Shown piece by piece: positions 1 to 7,661 of a stretch of 64,000 nt of DNA (position 1 is its first letter; each line of letters starts with the position of its first letter). The translations under genes were made by a program, and so were the position numbers. Origin of the DNA: Bacillota bacterium (lineage in GTDB: Bacteria; Bacillota; Clostridia; Christensenellales; Aristaeellaceae). The notes under the pieces were generated by a model. It was not told the DNA's origin, ran no database searches, and worked only from the letters and a program-made list of their open reading frames with translations. The stretch spans positions 15,520 to 79,519 of the forward strand of contig JAEYAR010000170.1 of assembly GCA_023404715.1 (NCBI GenBank), read 5' to 3'.

Positions 1-324
1 CAGCTCGACCGCAGGGTCTATGGGGAAGCCCACGATCACCTTATAGTTGCCGTCGCCGTGTACATCATAGCGGGCGCTGATGATCTCCGTATCGCCAAGG
101 CACAAAGAAAGCGCGTTTGCGAGCAGCTGAACCGTGCCGTCGGTGATGTACTTGCGGGCGATGCAGGCGTCGTTGACCGTGCCGCCCTCAAAGCCGGGCG
201 CGCCCGGATAGCCTTGGCTCTCAAAGCTGACGGGCACGCTGATCCCTGCGAGCATAAGCGCCTGCCTTTCCACGATGGAGCATAGTTCGTTTACCCTCTC
301 GAGATATGTTTCAAACAGGTTCAT
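1..324 (-). CDS. Hypothetical protein, 3' part cut off by the window edge
   Basis: An open frame of 108 codons runs from an ATG at 324 to the window edge without a stop. The product begins MNLFETYLERVNELCSIVER and is soluble, with no signal peptide or membrane segment. The start overlaps the stop of the upstream gene as ATGA, so the two are probably translationally coupled and belong to the minus-strand operon that begins at the MerR gene. I do not recognise the family. The part that can be read has a helical start, then a glycine-rich stretch and a strand-rich segment. The coding frame is likely real because of the coupling and codon use. The function is unknown. Confidence 0.6.
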   Translation of the reverse strand, partial: MNLFETYLERVNELCSIVERQALMLAGISVPVSFESQGYPGAPGFEGGTVNDACIARKYITDGTVQLLANALSLCLGDTEIISARYDVHGDGNYKVIVGFPIDPAVEL

Positions 325-1433
325 CGCCGCTCATCCATCCTATCCAATATTTCGAGCATTTTACGCACGCATTCCAGGACCGCTTCATCGTTTTCTTTCA
401 TCTTTTCGATGACCACTTCCAGCATATCGCCATAATAGTGCGATTTCCAGTCGTCCCAGTTTATACACTCCTCCAGCCCGATCAGCGACCACGCCAGATC
501 ATGCGTATAGCCGTAACGCCAGCTTATCGTCGTGAGTATTTCTCCAAATTGCGGATCAGCCAGCTTTTTTACGTCGTTTATGCCGTCGTAAAAGCCCTTT
601 TCCTTCGAATCAGGGAGATAGGTTCGAAAGAACTCGGCAAAATTGTGGCAGTTAAATGTGGGCCACATGGTCTCCGCCAGTCGCCGCATCCTCTCTTTTC
701 TGCCTTCAGGCGCATCCGTGCCCAGGCTGTCGGGGCCGTATGTGCTGATTTTTTTCATGTATTCGCCCCATAGCTCTTCGCGGAGGCAGCATTCCATTAC
801 GCGCTCGATCCGTTTTAACCCATCGAAAAGCGTATACCTCGGCGCGGCCTTTTCACCTAAGATATACAGCGTATCTATGCCGCCATAAGCTACCGGCGGA
901 TCCGGCGATTTTTGCGCACATTTGAAGCTGGGGCATAGTATTTTGTCGCCGTCCAATCCGATAATCACCGAGAATGGAGCGACATTGTCCTTCAGCTTCG
1001 CGATGATGGGCCTTCCCCTGCTCACGGAAGCTAAGATTTCATCTGGGAACGCGGCGATATCCGTAACCGCGCGATAACGATAGCCCGCGAAGCCGAACAG
1101 GAAATCAATGTTATCCGCCGTGCCGCCGTCGTCAAGGTTTCCCTCGTGAATCAGTCGATCCATCTGTGTGGGCGTCCCATTGAAACGGCAGCGAAGCGAG
1201 CTGCGGCCGCACAACGTATCGAAGAGAAAAAAGTATTTCTCCTGCGATCGTTGGGGTTTCGTGGCGCAGTTCCCGCAATTGTCGCACCGCCCATTCTCCC
1301 ACTGGTTGCAGGCTGTTACCCGTTCGCCCTTCGCGCCCACGTTCTCCAGATACATCCAAACCGACGTGAAGCAATTGATGAAGGTGGTCGCCGCGAATCC
1401 GGAAAACGGTATGTCGAAATCAAGCTGGGTCAT
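321..1433 (-). CDS. Papain-fold-like (BtrH-type) hypothetical protein
   Basis: 370 aa, soluble. The N-terminal segment FINCFTSVWMYLE resembles the cysteine helix of papain-like/C39-like folds, and residues about 150-165 (PFSVIIGLDG) resemble the central strand that follows the catalytic histidine in those folds. Here the histidine position is Phe, so peptidase activity is doubtful. A four-cysteine cluster (C-x6-C-x2-C-x2-C, residues about 42-56) may bind metal. The same order of motifs recurs in the C-terminal third of the MerR protein at 2409-5090, which suggests the two genes arose from one module. A Shine-Dalgarno-like GAGGGG lies about 11 bases before the ATG. The downstream gene starts in an ATGA overlap. 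The fold assignment is inference and the function is unknown. Confidence 0.6.
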   Translation of the reverse strand: MTQLDFDIPFSGFAATTFINCFTSVWMYLENVGAKGERVTACNQWENGRCDNCGNCATKPQRSQEKYFFLFDTLCGRSSLRCRFNGTPTQMDRLIHEGNLDDGGTADNIDFLFGFAGYRYRAVTDIAAFPDEILASVSRGRPIIAKLKDNVAPFSVIIGLDGDKILCPSFKCAQKSPDPPVAYGGIDTLYILGEKAAPRYTLFDGLKRIERVMECCLREELWGEYMKKISTYGPDSLGTDAPEGRKERMRRLAETMWPTFNCHNFAEFFRTYLPDSKEKGFYDGINDVKKLADPQFGEILTTISWRYGYTHDLAWSLIGLEECINWDDWKSHYYGDMLEVVIEKMKENDEAVLECVRKMLEILDRMDERR

Positions 1434-1446
1434 GCCTTTTATCCCC

Positions 1447-1545
1447 TCATTCTATCAAGGTATAAATGCTATAGTCGAGCGTCACACGGCCGTCTGCGTC
1501 CTTTTAAAAGTGTTCCCGGTATACCTTGGTGATCTCGATGGCCAT
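1447..1545 (-). pseudogene. Remnant of a small GyrI-like gene (tentative)
   Basis: In the gap between the glycosylase and the papain-like gene, an ATG at 1545 opens MAIEITKVYREHF and then meets TAA. The same frame continues after that stop as KDADGRVTLDYSIYTLIE before TGA at 1447. The first part reads like the start, and the second like the end, of a GyrI-like effector-binding protein. This suggests a gene that lost its middle, leaving about 31 codons. The assignment is by eye and tentative; the stretch could be chance. Confidence 0.3.
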
Positions 1546-1568
1546 TTGTCAACACGCCCTACCGTCTG

Positions 1569-2393
1569 TTACTTTTTTACCTGACACTTTGGGCAAAAGG
1601 CGATGACGCCCCCGACGGAAACCTTGCCCAAAGTCTCGCCGCACAGCGGGCAAGGCTCGCCGATGTGCTTGCGCTCGGACATCGCCACGTACCCACCGGG
1701 GTTCCCGTACAGATCGACCTCCGACGTCCGCCCGCCGGCCTCGCAGGCTTTCGACAACACGTCGCGCATGGCGCGATACAGCCGCTCCTGCGCCGCGTCG
1801 TCGAGCTTGCCGATGTGCACGGAAGGATGAATCCCCGCGTGCAGCAGGATTTCCCCCGCGAAGGTGCTCATAATCCCGGCGACGTTCTTGGTCAGATAGG
1901 TTTTGATAGGCTGTTTCGGGTCGTCCATATGGTCCTTCACAAAAGCCAGATACGCCTCGAATGTGCCCGCCATTGGCGCATAGCGCGTCTCATCCGTGCT
2001 CCGCGCGAGCGCGTCCCACGCCGCGTGGTCGATCACGTCTACGCCGTAGGACCACAGCAGCACCGAGTAGGCCAGACCGCTTCCGTCTAAGAAGGAGAAG
2101 CGAAAATTGTATTTCATCGGCTCGCCGGACGGCGCATCATAATACCGTATCTTTCCGCCGCCCTGGCGAAACACAATTCCGTAGCCGTTGCCTAGCTTAA
2201 CGTATATATCGGGCGCGTGGTAAAGTACGTCCGTGACGGTTCCTCCGACCGCGTTCGGATAACGATCGGGCGCGCCCTCGGGGTTGAAGATGTTCGCGTT
2301 GGGATGGACGTATTCGCCGTGAGCGATGGTTTTTCCGAGAATCGTTTCGCGCATCTGCCGCGCGATGGTATAGGATTCGGGATATTCCAGCAT
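1569..2393 (-). CDS. Fpg/Nei-family DNA glycosylase-like protein
   Basis: 274 aa, the usual length for the formamidopyrimidine/endonuclease VIII family, which removes oxidised bases from DNA. The N-terminus is MLEYPES: Glu3 and the PE motif are kept, but the catalytic proline at position 2 is Leu. The C-terminus has a zinc finger of the form CPLC-x15-CPKC, one residue shorter than the classical finger. The arginine of the classical finger loop (QRATFYC) is replaced (GGVIAFC). The helix-two-turn-helix region with the conserved asparagine (LTKNVAGIMSTFAGEILLHAG) is present. It starts 15 bases after the MerR gene and so is in its operon. DNA binding is likely. Classical glycosylase/lyase chemistry is uncertain. 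Confidence 0.85.
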   Translation of the reverse strand: MLEYPESYTIARQMRETILGKTIAHGEYVHPNANIFNPEGAPDRYPNAVGGTVTDVLYHAPDIYVKLGNGYGIVFRQGGGKIRYYDAPSGEPMKYNFRFSFLDGSGLAYSVLLWSYGVDVIDHAAWDALARSTDETRYAPMAGTFEAYLAFVKDHMDDPKQPIKTYLTKNVAGIMSTFAGEILLHAGIHPSVHIGKLDDAAQERLYRAMRDVLSKACEAGGRTSEVDLYGNPGGYVAMSERKHIGEPCPLCGETLGKVSVGGVIAFCPKCQVKK

Positions 2394-2408
2394 CGGTCTT
2401 TTCCCCTT

Positions 2409-5090
2409 TCACTGCTTTGGTATATTCGCCATCAGCATGTCGAGCACCTTGTCCATGCACGCCGCCGCCTCGCGAATCTTCGCGGCGATCTTCACGCGCC
2501 CGTCCTTATCCTGCAGGGCTGCCAGCGTCACGTTGAAGCCGCCGCCGAGCGCCTCCAAGCTGTCCGGGTCGTTTTGATGATCGTCGCCGCCCCATATCTC
2601 GGCCATTCTACGGTACAGCGCGCTCACATCCTCAAGATACCCCATCTCCGGATTTAACTCTTTCGCCCGGTCGAGGAAGGAGAAGGCGCAGCTGCCGTTT
2701 GTGGCCATGTTGCAGATATTGCTCACATGTAAGCCCCAACCATCCCCAAACGCGTCGGGCGTCACGCCCTCGAGCATGCCCCGCTCGATGAAGTCAGCCC
2801 ACGCGCGAAACGCCTCGGCGCCGAAGCAAAACCTGTCGTTCTTGACGGCGAACAGTTCAGGGATGCCCAGCACGATCTCTTTGTAGAGCTGCTGTAGGTC
2901 GATGGAGCGCTTCTTCTCGCCGACGAAGATCAGGCCCTTGACGGCGTTTTCATCCGCGCCCGGCTCGGAAACGATTTGTTCCAGCGGCACGCGCACCGGC
3001 TCGGACTTGTCGCCGGTCAGGAACAGCAGCGTCTTGCCGTATTCCTCATAGCCCACGTAGACGCCCCAGGGCGGCCCGCAATGGGTAATGGCGACGACGG
3101 GCACGCCTTTGTCGATATAGGCCATCAGCGTCTGAACATACATTTCCTTGTTCGCCCGAAACTGCTCGCCCGAGACAAAGGTGCTCGCATAGCCGCACCG
3201 CTCAAAAATCCTTTCAAAATAGCGCCCGCCTTCCAGCTGGAACATGCAGGCCGACGCACACTCGCCGCAGTATTCGCCATACGAATACACCTGCGCCAGC
3301 ACGTCCCCCGTCAGCCCCGCGAAGAACCAGTAGCCAAAGTCCGGCTCGTCCTTGTATTCGCCCAACGATTCCATGACATACCGGGCGCAGCCGTTGAACC
3401 AGTAGTTTTCGCCGAATTCGCTGGTGATGAGGCGATGGATAATGGGTATGACGTTGTTGCTCTGCCGAAAAGCCATGGTAAGCGTCCCCTCTCCAATCTT
3501 CTTTTTCGGGATTTGCGCGAGCTGTGAAACGCGGATGGCGCGAAAGTACTTCTTAATTGAGCTATCCGAGCCCATGATGATCGGCTTCGCCCGTTGAAGC
3601 CTGAGCTCCGTCGCCATATAGGGGAAGTTCACGCCGCAGTAGCGCACCTCGCCGTTGAGGATCACGGCGAAATGCTTAAGCCCCACGATCCACGTCAAGC
3701 GGTTGTAGCCATTACGATCGATGGTGCCGCGCTTGGGCAATTGAAAGTAGTCGCCGAATACCGGCTGATGAAAGCAGATGGCCTCCCTCGACAAGCGCTC
3801 GTCGGGGCTATTGTCCATGTTGACGCCGAATAGATGGTTCAGATCCTCGCCGTGATGGAAACGGATGCTGGTCTCGTTCTTGCCGTGGCCCCAGCCGCCG
3901 CTCTCCTCGCCGACGCGAAACTCGATGTCAACCCGAAACGGCAGCTTCACCGCCACGTTTGTGGACAGCACCCGCGTGGAAATCCAGGAGATGTATTCGG
4001 CCTCGCCCCGCTCCGTGACGCGGTAATGCGGACTATTGATCGGTATCAGCTTGTCCATCTCTACGTCCCGCGACCACAGGATCGGATTAGCCCGTTCAAT
4101 TTCTCCGACCGTGATCGAGCCGGGCGCCAGCTCCTCCGGCGCGCCAAACAGCGCCGGGTCGGCAAGCCGCTTCCTGACCGGCACGTACAGCGCGACAAGC
4201 TCCCTCTTTTCATCGGGCGACAGCAGCGGCTCCAGCATCGCCTCGCTTCGCAGGCCGCTGCCGGGCAGGTAGTCGATCTGGTAGTACCTGTTATCGTCAA
4301 ACGACGTCACAAGTTGCCCAAAGCGCTCTGCCAAATCCTCGTCGAGATAGACGTTGATCGTGGCGTACAGGCCGCCGGCAAAGCGGAAGTCCAGATACTC
4401 GCCGTCGTTCACGAAGTCGTCGGCGACGCGCGCGACGACCACGTCGCCCGCCTCCGATTGATACTCAAACTGCCCGTGACTGCCCGGCTCGTCGCATGTC
4501 ACGCCGTGTGCCTGGATGTAGCGCCAAAACCCATCCGGATCGGACGCATTGGCGTTTGCCTTTAGCAAGGACGAAAGCACGCGCATCGAAGGCAAACGCA
4601 CAATCGACGGCTCGATAGGCTTTGAAAGCGTCTGGGAAACTTGCGATAACCGCCCATACGACAAAGGCTCGCCCGCCCCGTCCGTCTTTTCCAGTTCCCG
4701 GTTGGCGAGCGCCTCGTAAAGCAGCGGCAGCGCCGATATCTGCTTAATGCCTAACCTGAGCATGGCTTGCAGGAATTCGTCCGTGATTCGCTTTAGCTCG
4801 GACAGGGCGGCGGACTCCTCGTCGATCATGCGAACGCGGCGAACAAACACATCTACCACGATACTCATGTCCTCGCTCTTGTAGATGCGCAGTATGTCTT
4901 TGATCGGGATCATCATCTTGCGCAAGATGATGATTTGCCTGAGACGTTCGATATTGGCCTCATCAAAATAGCGGTACTTCTCTCCTGGCGGGCGCACGCT
5001 TTGAATCAATCCCGCTTCCTCGTAATATCTCAGGCTACGTGAGGTAAGCCCCAGCTGCAACGCGAGGTCGGTGATCTTGATCAGCTCCAT
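2409..5090 (-). CDS. Giant MerR-family regulator fused to GyrI-like, lectin-like and papain-like domains
   Basis: 893 aa, far longer than the usual 120-300 aa of MerR regulators. Residues 1-70 are a MerR winged helix (TSRSLRYYEEAGLI), and 75-115 form the dimerisation coiled coil. Residues about 165-310 resemble a GyrI-like effector-binding domain (FAGGLYATINVY, ending LYVPVRKRL). Residues about 345-530 are strand-rich and resemble a concanavalin/lectin-like sandwich. Residues about 560-800 repeat the papain-like module of the 321-1433 protein, with a candidate cysteine in NGCARYVMESL and PPWGVYVGYEEYG, where the usual histidine position is Trp. AAAGGAG precedes the ATG. It heads the minus-strand operon and has a MerR-type promoter, so it probably regulates itself. 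The ligand is unknown, and the lectin-like call is weak. Confidence 0.8.
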   Translation of the reverse strand: MELIKITDLALQLGLTSRSLRYYEEAGLIQSVRPPGEKYRYFDEANIERLRQIIILRKMMIPIKDILRIYKSEDMSIVVDVFVRRVRMIDEESAALSELKRITDEFLQAMLRLGIKQISALPLLYEALANRELEKTDGAGEPLSYGRLSQVSQTLSKPIEPSIVRLPSMRVLSSLLKANANASDPDGFWRYIQAHGVTCDEPGSHGQFEYQSEAGDVVVARVADDFVNDGEYLDFRFAGGLYATINVYLDEDLAERFGQLVTSFDDNRYYQIDYLPGSGLRSEAMLEPLLSPDEKRELVALYVPVRKRLADPALFGAPEELAPGSITVGEIERANPILWSRDVEMDKLIPINSPHYRVTERGEAEYISWISTRVLSTNVAVKLPFRVDIEFRVGEESGGWGHGKNETSIRFHHGEDLNHLFGVNMDNSPDERLSREAICFHQPVFGDYFQLPKRGTIDRNGYNRLTWIVGLKHFAVILNGEVRYCGVNFPYMATELRLQRAKPIIMGSDSSIKKYFRAIRVSQLAQIPKKKIGEGTLTMAFRQSNNVIPIIHRLITSEFGENYWFNGCARYVMESLGEYKDEPDFGYWFFAGLTGDVLAQVYSYGEYCGECASACMFQLEGGRYFERIFERCGYASTFVSGEQFRANKEMYVQTLMAYIDKGVPVVAITHCGPPWGVYVGYEEYGKTLLFLTGDKSEPVRVPLEQIVSEPGADENAVKGLIFVGEKKRSIDLQQLYKEIVLGIPELFAVKNDRFCFGAEAFRAWADFIERGMLEGVTPDAFGDGWGLHVSNICNMATNGSCAFSFLDRAKELNPEMGYLEDVSALYRRMAEIWGGDDHQNDPDSLEALGGGFNVTLAALQDKDGRVKIAAKIREAAACMDKVLDMLMANIPKQ

Positions 5091-5119
5091 GGCGGCGGCT
5101 CCTTTCGCTTGATGATATG

Positions 5120-5151
5120 ATTATAGCACTTGACGTAACGGCAGAGTCAAG
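5120..5151 (-). promoter_or_regulatory. MerR-type promoter with 19-bp spacer and dyad
   Basis: On the minus strand TTGACT (5145-5150) and TATAAT (5120-5125) are separated by 19 bp, the long spacer typical of MerR-controlled promoters. An inverted repeat CTTGAC/GTCAAG (5129-5134 and 5146-5151) lies within and beside the spacer, as a MerR operator would. It precedes the MerR gene and implies autoregulation by promoter unwinding. Confidence 0.8.
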
Positions 5152-5301
5152 AGAGCGCTTGTCAATTGGGCGCATCGGATATACAGGTGATCATGGCGGC
5201 GTCCGCCCTGCTGTATGGTGAAAACGACAATTGGCGTGAGATGAAAAAAGCGAAGACGATGGAGAAGCTATGCGCAATAGAGACCGACAGGTACCCCGAT
5301 G

Positions 5302-5333
5302 TCAATAAAAAAACCGCCTCATCTAGAGGCGGT
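5302..5333 (-). terminator. Terminator of cspA
   Basis: Inverted repeat ACCGCCTC (5313-5320) and GAGGCGGT (5326-5333), followed on the minus strand by a run of T (A run at 5305-5312 on the plus strand). It lies ten bases after the cold-shock gene stop. Confidence 0.85.
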
Positions 5334-5343
5334 GAAGCGGTGA

Positions 5344-5556
5344 TCAGGCTACGCAGACGTTGACTGCGCGGAACTTACCGTGTCCTTTGGGATCGGCTTC
5401 CACGTCAAACGTAACCCTTTGGCCGTCTGCCAGCGAGCGAAACCCGCTGCTCTGGATGGCCGAGAAATGCACGAACACATCTTCCCCGCCGTTGTCATTG
5501 GTGATGAAACCGAAACCCTTTGCGTCGTTGAAAAACTTAACTGTACCACTGTTCAT
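5344..5556 (-). CDS. cspA: Cold-shock protein (CspA family)
   Basis: 70 aa, the normal size of single-domain cold-shock proteins, which bind single-stranded RNA and DNA and melt RNA structure in the cytoplasm. Both RNP motifs are present (KGFGFI and VFVHFSAI), and the protein starts MNSGTVKFFND. The ATG at 5556 is chosen because AGGAGG lies seven bases upstream; an in-frame ATG 13 codons earlier lacks a site. The gene stands alone between its own promoter and terminator, with a leader of about 110 bases as is common for cold-shock genes. The family assignment is secure. Whether it is cold-induced is not shown. Confidence 0.97.
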   Translation of the reverse strand: MNSGTVKFFNDAKGFGFITNDNGGEDVFVHFSAIQSSGFRSLADGQRVTFDVEADPKGHGKFRAVNVCVA

Positions 5557-5702
5557 AATGATACCTCCTGAAAAAATGTTATTCACCGTGTACAAACAAA
5601 AACTGCGAGGTTGAAGTCAAAATGAACATTGACTTTTAGCCTCACAGCAATCAATACATTTGGAATACCTATTTAGTATACACCTAAAAATCGATTTGTC
5701 AA
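5557..5702 (-). promoter_or_regulatory. cspA promoter and long leader
   Basis: On the minus strand TTGACA (5697-5702) and TATACT (5675-5680) are 16 bp apart. Transcription would start near 5668, giving a leader of about 110 bases before the ATG at 5556. Long leaders in cold-shock genes often fold and control translation by temperature. No specific cold box was identified. The rest of the 5557-5897 gap is AT-rich DNA upstream of the LysR gene, with a possible TACAAT at 5871-5876. Confidence 0.7.
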
Positions 5703-5897
5703 GTATTATTTACAGAAGTATTTATCGCGCCACGATCGAAACGTCATCTCTGCGCAGCCGGAGCGCATTCTCTCAAGGGGCTGATCCAGACCAAACTCCA
5801 TCTCTGTCATATTGGCCGCCAGCGGAGCATCCCCTATGCTTTACAGGCATAGCCAAATGTGATAGGATGGTACAATAGAGCAGAGGAGGCGCAGGAA

Positions 5898-6785
5898 ATG
5901 GACATTCGTGTTCTTCGGTACTTTTTAACCGTCGCACGTGAAGAGAGTTTTTCCCGCGCGGCGGAGGCGCTCTTTTTGAGCCAGCCCACCCTGTCGCGCC
6001 AGATCAAGGATATGGAGGAGGAACTGGGGGTCACGCTGTTCATCCGCACCAACCGCAACGTCATACTCACCAAAGAGGGCATGCGCCTGCGCAAACGCGC
6101 GCAGGAAATCGTCGATCTGATGGACAAGACCCGCGAGGAATTCTCAGATCTGGAAGAAGAGATCAGCGGCGACATCTACATCGGCAGCGGCGAAACCCAC
6201 GTCATGCGGCAGATCGCCCGTATCGCCATCGCGGTGCAGAGGGCGCATCCCGGCGTTCATTATCACCTGTACAGCGGCAACGCGGACGACGTAAAGGAGC
6301 GGCTGGACAAGGGGTTGCTCGATTTCGGCGTGGTCATAGAGCCCGCCGATATTCACAAGTACGACTCTCTCAAAATCCCCGGGCGGGATACCTGGGGGTT
6401 ATTGATGCAAAAGGCGCATCCGCTCAGCTCGCGGGAATTCATCTCGCCCGCCGATTTGGAAGGGGTGCCGCTGCTCACCTCACGTCAGACGGCCGTATCG
6501 GGCGGACTATCCAGCTGGCTGGGGAAAAATCTCGATACGCTCGACGTGGTGGCCACGTATAACCTGGTCTTTAACGCTGCGCTGATGGTCGAGCAGGGCA
6601 TGGGCTGCGCCCTTACGCTCGATCATCTGGTGGATACCATGGCGAATACCGACCTTTGCTTTCGCCCCTTGACCCCTAAGCTGGAGGTGGGGCTGAGCCT
6701 GGTATGGAAAAAGTATCAAATCTTTTCGCCCGCCGCCGACGTCTTTCTGCGCCAAATGCAGAAAACGCTCGGGTTAAAGGCTTAA
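5898..6785 (+). CDS. LysR-family transcriptional regulator
   Basis: 295 aa, the standard length. Residues 1-60 form the LysR winged helix (MDIRVLRYFLTVAREESFSRAA, LSQPTLSRQIKDMEEELG), followed by a linker helix. Residues about 90-290 form the periplasmic-binding-like effector domain. The ATG at 5898 has GAGGAGG eight bases upstream; the earlier in-frame ATG at 5859 lacks a site and precedes the conserved N-terminus. The gene stands alone, and both neighbours are on the opposite strand, so the usual divergent target is not obvious. The ligand and target are unknown. Confidence 0.95.
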   Translation: MDIRVLRYFLTVAREESFSRAAEALFLSQPTLSRQIKDMEEELGVTLFIRTNRNVILTKEGMRLRKRAQEIVDLMDKTREEFSDLEEEISGDIYIGSGETHVMRQIARIAIAVQRAHPGVHYHLYSGNADDVKERLDKGLLDFGVVIEPADIHKYDSLKIPGRDTWGLLMQKAHPLSSREFISPADLEGVPLLTSRQTAVSGGLSSWLGKNLDTLDVVATYNLVFNAALMVEQGMGCALTLDHLVDTMANTDLCFRPLTPKLEVGLSLVWKKYQIFSPAADVFLRQMQKTLGLKA

Positions 6786-6876
6786 TCCCCAGGGCCCGTC
6801 GCTATGTATCTGTCTGTATTTCATTTTAGCGCACCTTCCCCACGGGTTCAAGGATTGTTTTAGAAGCTTCGGGCAA

Positions 6877-6919
6877 CAGCGCGGCCCCGGAAGAAATCGC
6901 TTCTTCCGGGGCTGCGCTG
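6877..6919. terminator. Long hairpin between convergent genes
   Basis: Arms of 19 bases (6877-6895 and 6901-6919) pair with one mismatch around a five-base loop. It sits between the LysR gene (plus) and the small gene ending at 6921 (minus), where a shared terminator is expected. Neither strand has a good T run, so it may stall or stabilise transcripts instead. Confidence 0.6.
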
Positions 6920-6920
6920 T

Positions 6921-7235
6921 TCAAACCGCGATGCACTCGCCCTCACAGGCGATGTACAGCCCGACCTTCCTGCCGGTCTTCGCCTCGATGCGCTGCAGGT
7001 TGCGCAGGTCGTCCTCGCTGGCGGCCATTTTGCCCTCCGGGTGATTCGAGATGAGCACCGGCGAGGCCTCCAAATCCGGCTTCTCCAGCTTGGCGGGCAG
7101 CCCGCCATAGGTGTCGAACTGCGTGAACATCTGCGGCTCGCCCTGCGCGTCCAGCCAGACGAGCGCCGAAACCTGCGTGTATACGTGGCCGAACAGCCAC
7201 ACGCCGAATGCTTCAATTTGCTTTGGCACGTTCAT
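6921..7235 (-). CDS. Small conserved-looking hypothetical protein
   Basis: 104 aa, soluble, beginning MNVPKQIEAFGVWLFGHVY. It has an N-terminal strand/helix segment, a central LISNHPEGKMAASEDDLRNLQRI and a C-terminal GLYIACEGECIAV with two cysteines. I do not recognise the family. It lies two bases after the stop of the secreted protein gene upstream, so it is the last gene of the ECF sigma operon. A TTG at 7241 in frame is an alternative start. No strong Shine-Dalgarno site is seen for either start, which would fit translational coupling. Confidence 0.65.
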   Translation of the reverse strand: MNVPKQIEAFGVWLFGHVYTQVSALVWLDAQGEPQMFTQFDTYGGLPAKLEKPDLEASPVLISNHPEGKMAASEDDLRNLQRIEAKTGRKVGLYIACEGECIAV

Positions 7236-7237
7236 CG

Positions 7238-7657
7238 TCAATCAATCGCTTTCGCACTGCTCGAATAGTATGTTTGTGACTTGTAGCCGTTGCTGTTGTC
7301 GCATACGAACAATACCTTCACGCGGTAGACCTCTCCTGGCACAACGTGGCAAGTACGTGTAAAGGAGTGCTCGATCACATTATAGCCAACGCTTCCGCTC
7401 TGCTCAGCGCCCGCATCCTGAAAAACCCCGTTCACCTTCTTTTGCAGCTGAAAGCTTGCTACGCCGAGCGAGTAGGAGTCCTCGATCCCGGTTGTCGAAA
7501 AATTTACGTTTAACCTTCCGCCGGCTTTAGGAGTGATGTTGGCGGAATAGGAGTCAAAATAAAGGCTAGCATACGGTTCGATGCCCTCTTCCGCAAATGA
7601 TACGACTGAAAGCAACGCAAGCAAAGCTGCAATTACGACTAAAACAATTCTTTTCAT
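7238..7657 (-). CDS. Small secreted protein, DUF6147-like
   Basis: 139 aa with a clear signal peptide (MKRIVLVVIAALLALLSVVSFA, cleavage likely before EEG). The mature part begins EPYASLYFDSYSANITPKAGG and is strand-rich, ending with aromatic and serine residues, which resembles small secreted Firmicute proteins of the DUF6147 type. It follows the anti-sigma gene by four bases and so belongs to the ECF sigma operon. An extracellular target or stress-response product of the sigma factor is a reasonable inference. The molecular role is unknown. Confidence 0.75.
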   Translation of the reverse strand: MKRIVLVVIAALLALLSVVSFAEEGIEPYASLYFDSYSANITPKAGGRLNVNFSTTGIEDSYSLGVASFQLQKKVNGVFQDAGAEQSGSVGYNVIEHSFTRTCHVVPGEVYRVKVLFVCDNSNGYKSQTYYSSSAKAID

Positions 7658-7661
7658 GAAA

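Noticed and set aside
5166..5363. A 65-codon plus-strand frame between the MerR and cspA genes
   Set aside because: It runs through the cspA terminator and into cspA on the opposite strand, with no ribosome site and no recognisable features.
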